Below are positions 26,873 to 36,236 of a DNA stretch of 64,000 bases, one piece after another. Position numbers and translations under genes: made by a program. The notes beneath the pieces are model-generated. The model was not told the DNA's origin, searched no databases, and worked only from the letters and a program-made list of their open reading frames with translations. Within the stretch, counting starts at the first letter, position 1. Every line of letters begins with the position of its first letter. Origin of the DNA: JACCZX01 sp963729165 (GTDB lineage: Bacteria; Pseudomonadota; Gammaproteobacteria; Burkholderiales; Burkholderiaceae_F); assembly GCA_963729165.1 (NCBI GenBank), contig CAVSMM010000013.1, positions 372,001-436,000 of the forward strand, given 5' to 3'.

Positions 26873-28381
26873 TCAAGCCTTTTGATCAAGTACCTGCAAA
26901 CGCATCGCATTGAACTTCTTGAAGAGCGGCACGATCAATAACACAGCGGCAACGAACAACAGTACAGCCGGAATCGGCCTCAACAAGATCGACAGATCGC
27001 CCTGCGACATCATCAGCGACTGGCGCAGCGCCCTCTCCATTGCATCACCCAACACGAGGCCCAGCACCAGCGGCGCGGCGGGATAGTGCAGCTTGCGCAT
27101 CGCATAGCCGAGCAGACCAAAAAGCGCGAGCAAACCGAGCTTGAACATGCTCGAAGAATCGCTGTACACGCCGACCAGCGCCATGCCCAGGATCAGCGGA
27201 TACATTGCGTACGCGGGAATCTTCAGCAACTGCGCAAACACCGCAACCAGCGGCAGATTCAGGATCAGCAGCATCACATTGCCGATATACATGCTTGCTA
27301 CCAGCCCCCAGAAAAGCGCAGGCGTTTCCGCGATGAACAGCGGACCGGGTTTGAATCCCCACAGCACGAGCGCAGCGAGCAAGATGGCCGTGGTGCCGCT
27401 GCCGGGGATCCCCAGCGTCAGCAGCGGGACCAGTGAGCCCGCCGTTTCGGCGTTGTTTGCGCCCTCGGGTGCCGCGACGCCTTCGATTGCGCCGGTGCCA
27501 AACTTTTCCGGATGCTTGGATACTGCCTTCTCGATTCCGTAGCTGAGGAACGAAGCGATGGTGGAGCCGGCACCCGGAAGGATGCCGACGATGAAGCCGA
27601 CCAAAGAGCCGTTGACGAACGCGAAGCGACAGTCCTTCATGTCTTGCCAGGTCGGCAACAAATTCTTCAAGCCCTTCGGCACTGGCAACATGCCGGCAGG
27701 CTCCTGCGGCTCCATGTTGGCCAGAACTTCGCCGATCGCGAAGATGCCGATCGCCACGATGATGAAATCGATACCTCCAAGCAGCGCGGTTTGGTCGAAG
27801 GTGAAGCGCGAGGTCGCGCTAAACAGATCGGTCCCCATCGTCGCGATCCACAAACCGAAGAGCATCGCGAGCAGCCCTTTGGTCAGTGACTCACCCGACA
27901 GCAGAACGACCATCGCCAGGCCGAGCACCATCAGCGCAAAGTACTCCGGCGCGCTGAACGCGAGCGCCAGCTTCGCGAGCGGCGGCGCTATCAGCATCAG
28001 GCCGATCACCCCGAGTGTGCCGGCGATGAACGATGCGATGGCGCTTATCCCAAGCGCCGGACCCGCGCGACCTTTGCGCGCCATCTGGTAGCCGTCAAAG
28101 CACGTGACGACCGAAGCCGACTCGCCAGGCACATTGAGCAGGATCGATGTGGTCGAGCCCCCGTACTTCGCGCCGTAATAGATGCCGGCCAGCATGATCA
28201 TCGCGCCGGTAGGCTCGAGTCTCATCGTCAGCGGCAGCAACATCGCGATCGTTGCCGGCGGGCCGAGTCCTGGGAGTACGCCGATCACCGTGCCGAGCAG
28301 CACACCGACGATGCACATTGCAAGGTTGGTACCGGCCAGCGCAACATCAAAGCCTTGCAGCAGCCCGCTCAGAGTGTCCAT
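26873..28381 (-). CDS. tctA: Tripartite tricarboxylate transporter large permease TctA
   Basis: 502 residues with about 12 membrane helices. It has the TctA signature stretch GTVIGVLPGLGPPATIAMLL and the repeated GILPGAGSTIASFLSYGIEK with TLGIPGSGTTAILLAALVLW, which form the pseudo-twofold core. It conducts Na+- or H+-coupled import of the ligand brought by the TctC protein. Within the leftward operon it lies between tctB (13 bases upstream) and tctC (28 bases downstream). Confidence 0.95.
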   Translation of the reverse strand: MDTLSGLLQGFDVALAGTNLAMCIVGVLLGTVIGVLPGLGPPATIAMLLPLTMRLEPTGAMIMLAGIYYGAKYGGSTTSILLNVPGESASVVTCFDGYQMARKGRAGPALGISAIASFIAGTLGVIGLMLIAPPLAKLALAFSAPEYFALMVLGLAMVVLLSGESLTKGLLAMLFGLWIATMGTDLFSATSRFTFDQTALLGGIDFIIVAIGIFAIGEVLANMEPQEPAGMLPVPKGLKNLLPTWQDMKDCRFAFVNGSLVGFIVGILPGAGSTIASFLSYGIEKAVSKHPEKFGTGAIEGVAAPEGANNAETAGSLVPLLTLGIPGSGTTAILLAALVLWGFKPGPLFIAETPALFWGLVASMYIGNVMLLILNLPLVAVFAQLLKIPAYAMYPLILGMALVGVYSDSSSMFKLGLLALFGLLGYAMRKLHYPAAPLVLGLVLGDAMERALRQSLMMSQGDLSILLRPIPAVLLFVAAVLLIVPLFKKFNAMRLQVLDQKA

Positions 28382-28393
28382 GCCGCAGCGCTG

Positions 28394-28858
28394 TTAAAAC
28401 AAAAATCCCGCGGGCAGCGTCACGCCGAGAGCGAGCGAGAACAGCGCGTAAAAGGACAGCGCACCGCCGATGGCCAGCCCGATTGCAAGCCGCTGCGATT
28501 TGCGGAACAGCACCGCAATGATGAACCACGTCATCAAGGCGAAAGAGACGACGAACCCGAGCGCATTCAGCAATGCGATGCACGCGACGAACGCCCCCCA
28601 GCACGTCAGCACGCGAAGCAATTCGGCCCAGTTGACGTGCCTGTGCGGCGCAGCGGGATCGGACTTCAGCACTGCACCGGCCACCAACAGCAACGACAGC
28701 ACGATCATTGCGCCGCCGTACCACAGCGGAAAGAAACCCGGACCGGGACCATCGACGCTCAGGTATTCCCAGCCCCATGCTTCCTTGACGATGTACGCAC
28801 CAAGGACAACGAGCACAAAGCCTGACCAAAAGTCGCCCTTGCGGATGAACGCGCTCAT
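28394..28858 (-). CDS. tctB: Tripartite tricarboxylate transporter small subunit TctB
   Basis: 154 residues from ATG at 28858, with four membrane helices of the TctB fold: FIRKGDFWSGFVLVVLGAYI, PGFFPLWYGGAMIVLSLLLV, AFVACIALLNALGFVVSFAL and the final GGALSFYALFSLALGVTLP. The PGPGFFP motif in the first loop is the strongest family mark. An upstream in-frame start would add 24 polar residues and is not preferred. Confidence 0.92.
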   Translation of the reverse strand: MSAFIRKGDFWSGFVLVVLGAYIVKEAWGWEYLSVDGPGPGFFPLWYGGAMIVLSLLLVAGAVLKSDPAAPHRHVNWAELLRVLTCWGAFVACIALLNALGFVVSFALMTWFIIAVLFRKSQRLAIGLAIGGALSFYALFSLALGVTLPAGFLF

Positions 28859-28892
28859 TGTGGATTCGCGTGCGCTGACCTCGTAGCGCGGA

Positions 28893-29669
28893 CTAGCGCT
28901 GGTAGCGTCCGAGCGGCACCAGCTCGGCAATCGTGCCGCCCGGCGCGCGAAACTTGACCGGAATCACTCCGGCATCGCTGACGATCTCCGCGCCGTTCTC
29001 TTTGATCTGCCGCGTTGCCTTTTCGAGGTCTTCCACTTCTACGGCGAAGTGATGAATGCACGGGCCGTCGCCTGCCGCCTTCGATTCAGCCGACTCCGTG
29101 CCCGCGTCGTACTTAAGTAATGCGAAGTCGATTCTGCCGTCGGTCATATGGCGCGACATGTGATCGCGCGTCTTCTTGGTTTCCGAGTCCCTGAATCCGA
29201 AAACGTCCCGGTAGAAGTCGCCCGTCTTGTCGATCTCGTCGACCTTGAGAGCAAGATGCGTGATGCGGTCGCTCTTCTGCGCGCCCGCCACTTTCTTGTA
29301 TCGACCGATCTGAACCAGTTCGGCGACCGTGCCACCGGGCGCACGAAACTTCACCGGCATCACGCCCGGATCGCTGATGATTTCGCAGCCGTAAGACTTG
29401 ACCTCTGCCGTCGCCGCGGCGACATCTTCAACCTCGATGGCGAAGTGATGAATACAAGGCCCATCGCCCGCCGCTTTCGACTCGGCAGATTGCGTTCCAG
29501 CGTCGTACTTCATCAAAGTGAAGTCGATTTCGCCGTCGGTCATGTGACGCGAAATATGGTCGCGCGTTTTCATAGTCTCGGCGTCGTGAAACCCAAACAC
29601 GTTCTTATAAAACTCACCGGTTCTACCGACCTCATCGACTTTCAAAGACAGATGAACGATCCGACCCAT
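28893..29669 (-). CDS. Tandem-duplicated VOC (glyoxalase/dioxygenase-fold) protein
   Basis: 258 residues starting at ATG 29669 behind AAGGAGG. It consists of two near-identical vicinal-oxygen-chelate modules, residues 1-126 and about 132-258. Both contain DHISRHMTDG or DHMSRHMTDG, KAAGDGPCIHHFA and PVKFRAPGGT. The His in CIHHFA and the Glu in VAELV/IAELV are typical metal ligands. Two such modules in one chain can form one active site as in type-I extradiol dioxygenases or glyoxalase I. The 70% or so identity between halves points to a recent duplication. It is the first gene of the leftward operon with tctBAC, mmgE and the SDR, so it probably acts on the imported compound. Confidence 0.87.
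   Translation of the reverse strand: MGRIVHLSLKVDEVGRTGEFYKNVFGFHDAETMKTRDHISRHMTDGEIDFTLMKYDAGTQSAESKAAGDGPCIHHFAIEVEDVAAATAEVKSYGCEIISDPGVMPVKFRAPGGTVAELVQIGRYKKVAGAQKSDRITHLALKVDEIDKTGDFYRDVFGFRDSETKKTRDHMSRHMTDGRIDFALLKYDAGTESAESKAAGDGPCIHHFAVEVEDLEKATRQIKENGAEIVSDAGVIPVKFRAPGGTIAELVPLGRYQR
28896..29669 (-). repeat. Direct repeat: two modules of the VOC gene
   Basis: About 29292-29669 and about 28896-29273 encode the two homologous VOC modules in tandem (same strand). Long identical peptide stretches (KAAGDGPCIHHFA, PVKFRAPGGT) show that the duplication is intragenic and relatively recent. Confidence 0.75.
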
Positions 29670-29764
29670 TTGCCCTCCTTCAGTGGAAACCCGCATAGGT
29701 GTTGAGGCAGCAGGTAGTCATTCTATGGCCGCGCCCTCATTAATCGCTCAAGATAAGATCAAGC
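29670..29764. promoter_or_regulatory. Divergent promoter region between two catabolic operons
   Basis: A 95-base region lies between the VOC gene (leftward) and the ABC ATPase gene (rightward) and must contain both promoters. A weak rightward sigma70-like pair is TTGAGG at 29702 and TATGGC at 29724 with 16-base spacing. No clear operator palindrome is visible. Confidence 0.4.
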
Positions 29765-30823
29765 ATGGCCACGCTCGAATTGGAAAGTCTGACCAAGCGC
29801 TACCCGGGCGTGGTCTCCGTCGACGCGATCAGCCTGGCGGTCGAACACGGCGAGTTCGTGTGCTTGCTCGGTCCGTCGGGCTGTGGCAAAACCACGACGC
29901 TGCGGATGATTGCCGGCTTTATCGAACCCGACGCCGGACAGATTCGGGTCGGCGGCAACGTGGTGTCGTCGCCCGGAGCCGTCGTTCCACCCGAGCGGCG
30001 CAACATGAGCATGATTTTTCAGAGCTATGCGGTGTGGCCGCACATGACGGTACGGCAAAACGTCGAATACGGCTTGAAGATGAAGTCGATGCCGTCGACG
30101 GAGCGCGACACTCGCACGTCGGCGCTGCTCGCGACCACCAAGCTGTCGGCACAGGCAGATCGCTACCCGTCCGAGCTTTCCGGCGGCCAGCAACAGCGCG
30201 TTGCACTCGCACGCGCATTGGCACCAAAGCCGGATATCCTGCTGCTCGATGAGCCGCTGTCCAATCTGGACGCCAATTTACGCGGCGAGATGCGATTCGA
30301 AATCCGTCGCCTGCACGATGAGTTTCATTACACGTCGATCTACGTGACGCACGACCAGAGCGAGGCGATGACGATGGCTGACCGCATTGTCATCATGAAC
30401 GCCGGGCGAATCGAGCAGATCGGAACCCCGCAGGAGGTGTACGACCGGCCCAACTCGAAGTTCGTCGCGCGCTTCATTGGCGGCAGCAACGTGCTCGATG
30501 CGAAGCACCTGGCAGGCAATCGAGTCGAATTTGCAGGGCACTCACTCGACATCGGCCAAGGCGACTTCCCCGGACCCGAGCTGCCGATGAGTTTCTGCGT
30601 GAAGACGAACGATGTGCAGTTGCTGCCCGACGAAAATACCGCCGCCAACAACACGCTGCCGGGAGTCGTGCGCAGCCAGGCGTATCTGGGCAGCCATCGC
30701 GACTACATCGTCGACGTCGGCCAGGAACTCTTGGTCACGGCACCGGCAGCGCTCAACGTTGCGCCAGGCTCAAAGGTCAGAGTCCGATTCAGTGCCGAGC
30801 GATGCCGCGGCCTCGCTCGCTAA
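29765..30823 (+). CDS. ABC transporter ATP-binding protein (PotA/FbpC type)
   Basis: 352 residues with Walker A GPSGCGKTT, a Q-loop (MIFQSYAVWPHMTV), signature ELSGGQQQRVALARAL, Walker B ILLLDEPLSNLD and the H-loop YVTHDQSEAMT. The C-terminal TOBE-type domain (about 240-352) identifies the MalK/PotA/FbpC branch used for ferric, spermidine or sugar-phosphate importers. It is the first gene of a rightward operon with a binding protein, a fused permease, a PdxA-like enzyme and MmgE/PrpD. Confidence 0.94.
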   Translation: MATLELESLTKRYPGVVSVDAISLAVEHGEFVCLLGPSGCGKTTTLRMIAGFIEPDAGQIRVGGNVVSSPGAVVPPERRNMSMIFQSYAVWPHMTVRQNVEYGLKMKSMPSTERDTRTSALLATTKLSAQADRYPSELSGGQQQRVALARALAPKPDILLLDEPLSNLDANLRGEMRFEIRRLHDEFHYTSIYVTHDQSEAMTMADRIVIMNAGRIEQIGTPQEVYDRPNSKFVARFIGGSNVLDAKHLAGNRVEFAGHSLDIGQGDFPGPELPMSFCVKTNDVQLLPDENTAANNTLPGVVRSQAYLGSHRDYIVDVGQELLVTAPAALNVAPGSKVRVRFSAERCRGLAR

Positions 30824-30861
30824 CGAGTATCAAACTACAACGCGATAAATAAGGAGACGCT

Positions 30862-31893
30862 ATGAGATGGATCACAAGCAAGACACTTCCTGCAATGCTG
30901 TTCGCCTGCGCAATCGCAGCGCCCGCATCTGCTCAGGACACGACGCCCGCGATGCTGGCGGCCGCCGCGAAAGAAGGCAAGGTCGTCTGGTACACGGCGG
31001 TCGACGTCAAGGTGGCTGAGGCAGTCGCGAAGGTTTTCCGCGCCGACTATCCGAATATCGCGATCGAAGTCGAGCGTTCGGGATCGGAGCGCGTCTTCCA
31101 GAGAGTCAACCAGGAGTACCAGGCGAACATCAAGAACGTCGATGTCGTCAATTCGTCCGACGCTTCGCACTTCATTTTCTGGAAACAGCAAAAGTGGCTT
31201 GCGCCACACACACCACCTGACGTGAAGCGTTATCCGGCACAGTTCAAGGATCCCGAAGGCTACTTCGCTGTTTGGCGCGCCACCTTGAGCGTGATGGGAT
31301 ACAACACCAGCCTTGTTCCGGCCGCGACAGCTCCAACCGGATATGCCGATCTGCTCGACCCGCAATGGAAAGGCAAGATGGCCAAATCGCATCCGAGCTA
31401 TAGCGGCACCAGCCTGACCGGCACGTATGCGCTGACGAAAGCGCTGGGCTGGGACTACCTCGAGAAGCTCTCGAAGCAAGGCGTGCAGCAGTTGCAGTCG
31501 ACGACTGCGACACCCAAGAGCATTGCGAGCGGCGAGCGCGCGGTGATGGTCGATGGCAACGAATACAACATGTTCATCGAGATAGATGCCAAAAGTCCGG
31601 TGAAAATCGTGTACGCGAAAGAAGGAACGCCCTTCGTGACTTCGCCGACGGCGATCTTTGCCGACGCTCCCCATCCGAACGCCGCGCGCGTACTGCAGAA
31701 CTTCCTGCACACAGCGAAAATCCAGCAGTTGATGGTGACCGAGGGCGGTTTGCGCTCGGTCCATCCCGATGTGAAGGAACCCGCCGGCCGCACGCCGCTT
31801 TCGCAGATCAAGATGCTGCCCGATGACCCGGTCGCGATGCTGCCGCAGATCGCCGAGATCAAGAAACGCTATACGGCGCTGTTCGGGAATTGA
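30862..31893 (+). CDS. ABC transporter substrate-binding protein, ferric/AfuA type
   Basis: 343 residues with a signal peptide (LPAMLFACAIAAPASAQ, cleavage after ASA). The start LAAAAKEGKVVWYTAVDVKV and SGSERVFQRVNQEYQANI are characteristic of iron(III)-type periplasmic proteins (SBP class with two beta-alpha lobes). The family also contains members for sugar phosphates and phosphonate-like ligands. The co-encoded PdxA and PrpD enzymes make an organic ligand more likely than iron. AAGGAG precedes the ATG. Confidence 0.9.
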   Translation: MRWITSKTLPAMLFACAIAAPASAQDTTPAMLAAAAKEGKVVWYTAVDVKVAEAVAKVFRADYPNIAIEVERSGSERVFQRVNQEYQANIKNVDVVNSSDASHFIFWKQQKWLAPHTPPDVKRYPAQFKDPEGYFAVWRATLSVMGYNTSLVPAATAPTGYADLLDPQWKGKMAKSHPSYSGTSLTGTYALTKALGWDYLEKLSKQGVQQLQSTTATPKSIASGERAVMVDGNEYNMFIEIDAKSPVKIVYAKEGTPFVTSPTAIFADAPHPNAARVLQNFLHTAKIQQLMVTEGGLRSVHPDVKEPAGRTPLSQIKMLPDDPVAMLPQIAEIKKRYTALFGN

Positions 31894-31919
31894 TTCGCTA
31901 GAGCCGCAATAGCCGCGGC

Positions 31920-33626
31920 ATGGAAGCGACGCTCGAACACGTGAGCCCGCAACGGGCGCGGTCGATCGATTGGACCGCGCCCGTTTCGATCGCGATGGCG
32001 CTGCTGCTGGCGGTGCTGGTACTGCTGCCGATGGCGTGGCTGGTGGTCACCAGCCTGCGCGACGCTGCGAAGGCGTTCACGCTCGACCACTATCGCCATC
32101 TTTTCGTCGACCCCGCGTTCGTCAAGCCGCTGGTGACCACCTTATGGACATCAGCCGCGGTCGGAACGATCTGCGTGATCACCGCAGCGCCGATGGCGTG
32201 GCTGGTGGCGCGCACCGATCTGCCGAGCAAGCGCCTGATGCGCACGCTGATTCTGGCGTCGTTCGTCACGCCGCCGTTTCTCGGCGCGTTCGCCTGGGTG
32301 TTGCTCGGCGGACCCAACGCCGGCCTGTTGAACAAGTGGTACTACGCGCTCTTTGATCTGAAGCCGTTCGTCGACGCGCCGCTGATCAATATCTTTTCCG
32401 CGTGGGGCATGGTGTTCGTGATGGCGCTCTACACGTTTCCGTACGTGTTCACGTTTGTTGCGAACAGCCTCGATGTGATTCCGAGCGAGCTCGAAGAGGC
32501 GTCTGCCATCCTCGGAGCGCCTGCATGGCGAACAGCGGTACACGTCACGCTGCCGCTGGTCGTGCCCGCACTGTTAGCGGGATTCCTGGTCGCGTTTCTG
32601 CAGTCGATGACGTTGTTCGGCACGCCGGCGATTCTCGCGCTGCCCGCAGGCGTCGACACGATGACCACCAAGATCTGGAGCCTGTTTCAATTTCCACCGC
32701 AGCTCGGACTCGCAGCTGCCGCGTCGCTGCCGTTGCTGCTGATCACCGTCGTGCTGCTCAGGACGCAGACCCTGATCATGGGTCGGCGTGGATATTCGGT
32801 CATCGGCGGCAAGAGCACAGGTGCGCGGCTGATTCGACTCGGCCCGTGGAAAATTCCCGCACTGTCGCTGTTCGTGATCGTGCTCGGCTGTTCGATCGTG
32901 TTGCCGTACGGCGTATTGCTGCGCACGGCGTTCGTAAAGAACTGGTCCGGCCCGGTGATCGGAAATTTCTCGCTCGAGCATTGGCGCTTCGTGTTCTTTG
33001 AGTTCAGCCAGACCAAATCTGCGTTCGTCAACACGTTCGTGCTTGGCATCAGCGCGGCGACCGCCGCTACGATCCTGGTGACGATGGTCGCCTACCTCGG
33101 CCTGCGCAAGCTCGTGTGGGGGCATCGCTACCTCGCGTTCCTTGCGACCGCACCGGTCGCGATTCCCGGCATCGTGCTGGCCGTCGGACTGTTTCTCAGC
33201 TACACGCAGCCCCCGCTGGTGCTCTATGGAACCCTGTGGATCATCTTCCTCGCTTATCTGACCAAGGAACTTCCGGTCGGCTATCAGCAGGTTGCCGCAT
33301 CTCTGAAGTCGGTGCATCCCGAGCTCGAGGATGCGAGTCGCATTTTCGGCGCGACACGGTTGCGGGCGCTCCTGGACATCACCGCTCCACTGATCCGCAA
33401 CGGCGTGATCGCGACCTGGATCCTGGTCTTTATCGGCTCGATTCGAGAGCTGTCGGCAACGATCTTGCTCTTTACCGCCCGCACGAAGACGATCTCGGTC
33501 ACGATGTTCGATCTGCGCGAGAGCAACGACTGGGGGCCGATCGCGGTGCTGTCGATCACGATGCTCGTGATCACCTTTGTGATGGTCGCGGCAATCAACT
33601 TCTTCAGCGATCGGAGGCAGATATGA
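31920..33626 (+). CDS. ABC transporter permease, two fused inner-membrane domains (FbpB type)
   Basis: 568 residues with about 12 membrane helices and two BPD-type permease halves. Each has its EAA loop for ATPase docking: EEASAILGAPAWRTAVHVTL at about residue 195 and EDASRIFGATRLRALLDI at about 470. A fused homodimer-like permease is typical of iron(III)/AfuB importers. The stop overlaps the next gene as ATGA. Confidence 0.93.
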   Translation: MEATLEHVSPQRARSIDWTAPVSIAMALLLAVLVLLPMAWLVVTSLRDAAKAFTLDHYRHLFVDPAFVKPLVTTLWTSAAVGTICVITAAPMAWLVARTDLPSKRLMRTLILASFVTPPFLGAFAWVLLGGPNAGLLNKWYYALFDLKPFVDAPLINIFSAWGMVFVMALYTFPYVFTFVANSLDVIPSELEEASAILGAPAWRTAVHVTLPLVVPALLAGFLVAFLQSMTLFGTPAILALPAGVDTMTTKIWSLFQFPPQLGLAAAASLPLLLITVVLLRTQTLIMGRRGYSVIGGKSTGARLIRLGPWKIPALSLFVIVLGCSIVLPYGVLLRTAFVKNWSGPVIGNFSLEHWRFVFFEFSQTKSAFVNTFVLGISAATAATILVTMVAYLGLRKLVWGHRYLAFLATAPVAIPGIVLAVGLFLSYTQPPLVLYGTLWIIFLAYLTKELPVGYQQVAASLKSVHPELEDASRIFGATRLRALLDITAPLIRNGVIATWILVFIGSIRELSATILLFTARTKTISVTMFDLRESNDWGPIAVLSITMLVITFVMVAAINFFSDRRQI

Positions 33627-34681
33627 ACAAGCCAGCAAACGCGTTACCTCTGATCGGCCTAATGCTCGGCGATTGCACCGGCATCGGCCCCGAACAATGC
33701 GCGCGCGTGCTTGCCGACCGGCGACTCGCCGACGTCGCGCGCCTGCTGGTCGTGGGCGACGCTCGGGTGCTCGAGCAGGGCACGCGCGACGCCGATGTCG
33801 ATCTCGCCTATGAAGTCGTGTCGACTCCCGAGCAGGTCGACGAAGTGCGCGACGGCGTGGCAATCATCGATCTGGCCAATTGCGATCCAGGCACCCTCAA
33901 GCGCGGTGCGCTCTCGGCCGAGTCGGGCCGAATCGCCGGCGAGACGCTTGCCACGATGATTGAGCTGGCGCTCGATGGACGCATCGAAGGCATTTGTTTC
34001 GCGCCGCTGAACAAAGCGGCGCTGCATGCGGGCGGCTGGCGCTTCAACGACGAGCATCAGATGTTTGCGCACCTGACGCGTCACCAGGGGTTTTTCGGCG
34101 AGATGAACGTGCTCGATAACCTGTGGATGTCACGCGTGACATCGCACGTCGCCCTGCGAACCGCACTCGATCAAATTACGCCAGAGAGAATCGACGAAGC
34201 GCTAACACTCGCCGATCGCACGATGCGCGGCGCCGGATTCGCCACACCGCGCATCGCGGTGTGCGCATTGAATCCGCACGCGGGCGAAAACGGCCTGTTC
34301 GGTCGAGAGGAAATCGAGGTCATTGCTCCCGCTGTCGCATTGGCCGCCGCGCGCGGGATTTCCTGTAAGGGACCGTTCCCGTCTGACACGGTATTCCTGA
34401 AAGCCTTCGGCGGCGAGTTCGATGGCGTGTTGTCGATGTATCACGACCAGGGTCAGATCGCGACCAAGCTGAAGGGCTTCAACCGCGGCGTCACCGTGAC
34501 AGCGGGGCTAGGGACAGTATTCACCACGCCCGCGCATGGGACCGCATTCGATATTGTCGGCAAAGGCGTGGCGACAACCGGCGCACTCGAACAAGCGGTG
34601 CGGCTTAACGCGCGCCTTGCTGCCAGCCGCAGAGACACCGCATCGCGCGGCCGGCCTAACTTCGCAACCGCTTCCAACTAG
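33623..34681 (+). CDS. PdxA-family dehydrogenase (PdxA2-like)
   Basis: 352 residues. PdxA metal-binding residues are visible: His in NDEHQMFAHL, His in NPHAGENGLFGREE and YHDQGQIATKL. The N-terminus LMLGDCTGIGPEQCARVL is the usual active-site opening. PdxA oxidises 4-hydroxythreonine-4-phosphate. Members found beside transporters and catabolic enzymes oxidise other 3-hydroxy acids with decarboxylation, such as cis-dihydrodiols of terephthalate or 4-phosphoerythronate. Here the partner genes (ABC importer, MmgE/PrpD) favour a catabolic role rather than vitamin B6 synthesis. The long upstream frame is the shadow of the permease gene. Confidence 0.87.
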   Translation: MNKPANALPLIGLMLGDCTGIGPEQCARVLADRRLADVARLLVVGDARVLEQGTRDADVDLAYEVVSTPEQVDEVRDGVAIIDLANCDPGTLKRGALSAESGRIAGETLATMIELALDGRIEGICFAPLNKAALHAGGWRFNDEHQMFAHLTRHQGFFGEMNVLDNLWMSRVTSHVALRTALDQITPERIDEALTLADRTMRGAGFATPRIAVCALNPHAGENGLFGREEIEVIAPAVALAAARGISCKGPFPSDTVFLKAFGGEFDGVLSMYHDQGQIATKLKGFNRGVTVTAGLGTVFTTPAHGTAFDIVGKGVATTGALEQAVRLNARLAASRRDTASRGRPNFATASN

Positions 34682-34700
34682 TCATCGAAATTTCGAAGCC

Positions 34701-36159
34701 ATGCAAACCACGACAACCCCTCCGCCGACAACTACACGCAGCAAAGCCCGCGGACGTCTCGCTGACCGATTACGTTGCGGGCTTCATCCTGCGCACGCAG
34801 ACGCGCGACATTCCAAAAGATGTGGCACATCTGGGCAAGCGCTCCGTTCTCGACGGGTTGGGACTCGCGCTTGCCGGCGCCGCGTCGCAGACGGGTGAGA
34901 TCGCGCGTCGTTACCTTGCGCAGCTGGGTATCGCCACCGACAAGGGCAGCACGGTCATCGGCAGCGAGCTGCGAGTGCCCGCGCGCTTCGCGGCGTTTGC
35001 CAACGGGCTCGCGATTCACGCCGACGATTACGACGACACGCAGCTGGCGATAGCCAAGGATCGCGTCTACGGGTTGCTCACGCATCCGACCGCACCGGCT
35101 TTACCGCCGGTGTTGGCATTGGCAGAGCGCGACCGGCGCAGCGGAGCGGATCTGATGCTCGCCTATCAAATCGGCGTCGAAGTCGAATGCAAGGTCGCCG
35201 AGGCGATTCTGCCGCGTCACTATCAGCACGGGTTTCACAGCACCGCCACTTGCGGCTCGATCGGTGCGGCGGCAGGCGCCGCGAAACTTCTCGGCCTTGA
35301 TCGTCAAACGATGCGACGCGCGTTGAGCATCGGCGCAACGCAGGCGGGAGGACTGCGCGAAAACTTCGGCACGATGACCAAGCCGTTTCACGCAGGGCGC
35401 GCTGCCGAAAACGGGGTTGTCGCAGCCGAGATCGCGGCGCTCGGATTCACTGCGTCGGAAAACGGCCTCGAAGCCGACCGCGGATTTTTCCGCGCAGCCG
35501 GCGGTGGCTACAGCGCGGAAATGATCCACGGCAAGCTTGGCGACCCATGGACGTTCGCTTTTCCGGGTGTGTCGATCAAGCCGCATCCGAGCGGCTCGCT
35601 GACGCATCCGGGGATGGCCGTGATGATGGATCTGATCAAGCGCCACGATCTGAAGCCGGAGCGGATCAAGCGCGTCAATGTCGGCACCAATCACAACATG
35701 CCGAACGCGCTGATTCATCATCAGCCGAAGAACGAGCTTCAGGCCAAGTTCAGCATGGAATTTTGCATGGCGATCCTGCTGCTCGAACGCAAAGGCGGCC
35801 TCGAGCAGTTCACCGATGACGTCGTCAACCGCGCGGACGTGCAGGCGATGATCAAGAAGGTGAACTTCGGCGTGCATCCGGAAGCCGAAGCCGCCGGCTT
35901 CGACAAGATGACCACGATCATCGAAGTCGAGCTCGACGACGGCTCGGTAGTGAAAGGCCAGGCCGACTTCGGCAAAGGCAGTCCCACGAATCCGATGAGC
36001 GACGAAGAGCTCGCGGAAAAATTCCGGCAGTGCGCTGCATGGGGTGGCCTCAACCGTGATCAGACCAAAGCGGTGCTTGACCTCGTGTGGCGCATCGAAG
36101 AGTTAGGTGATATCGGCGACCTGATGAAGTTTCTGCGGCGCCCTGCCAAACGTAACTAA
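34701..36159 (+). CDS. MmgE/PrpD-family protein, copy 2, N-terminal frameshift
   Basis: ATG at 34701 begins MQTTTTPPPTTTRSKA, then the frame slips by one base (an extra C near 34748) into ADVSLTDYVAGFILRTQ and the family body: GKRSVLDGLGLALAGAASQT, HADDYDDTQLA, HGFHSTATCGSIGAAAGAAK and KPYACG-equivalent SIKPHPSGSLTHPGM. Corrected length is about 485 residues. A GTG at 34822 would give a shorter intact 445-residue ORF but would skip conserved N-terminal helices. The PdxA-like enzyme directly before it and copy 1 in the divergent operon suggest a related substrate. Confidence 0.88.
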
Positions 36160-36194
36160 CTGGGAAACGCCTATCGCACGTGCGCGATCGTTCG

Positions 36195-36217
36195 GCCGCC
36201 ATGAAGAAAATGGCGGC
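36195..36217. terminator. Hairpin between convergent operon and beta-propeller gene
   Basis: GCCGCCAT and ATGGCGGC form an 8-bp stem around a seven-base loop, 36 bases after the MmgE/PrpD stop and just before the end of the opposite-strand gene. No T-run is seen on either side. It is possibly a bidirectional terminator. Confidence 0.4.
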
Positions 36218-36236
36218 TCGCGATTGAGGTCGCAGC

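Noticed and set aside
32574..33863. 429-residue minus-strand frame opposite the ABC permease
   Set aside because: Antisense of the conserved permease and PdxA-like genes, no motif and no start signals.
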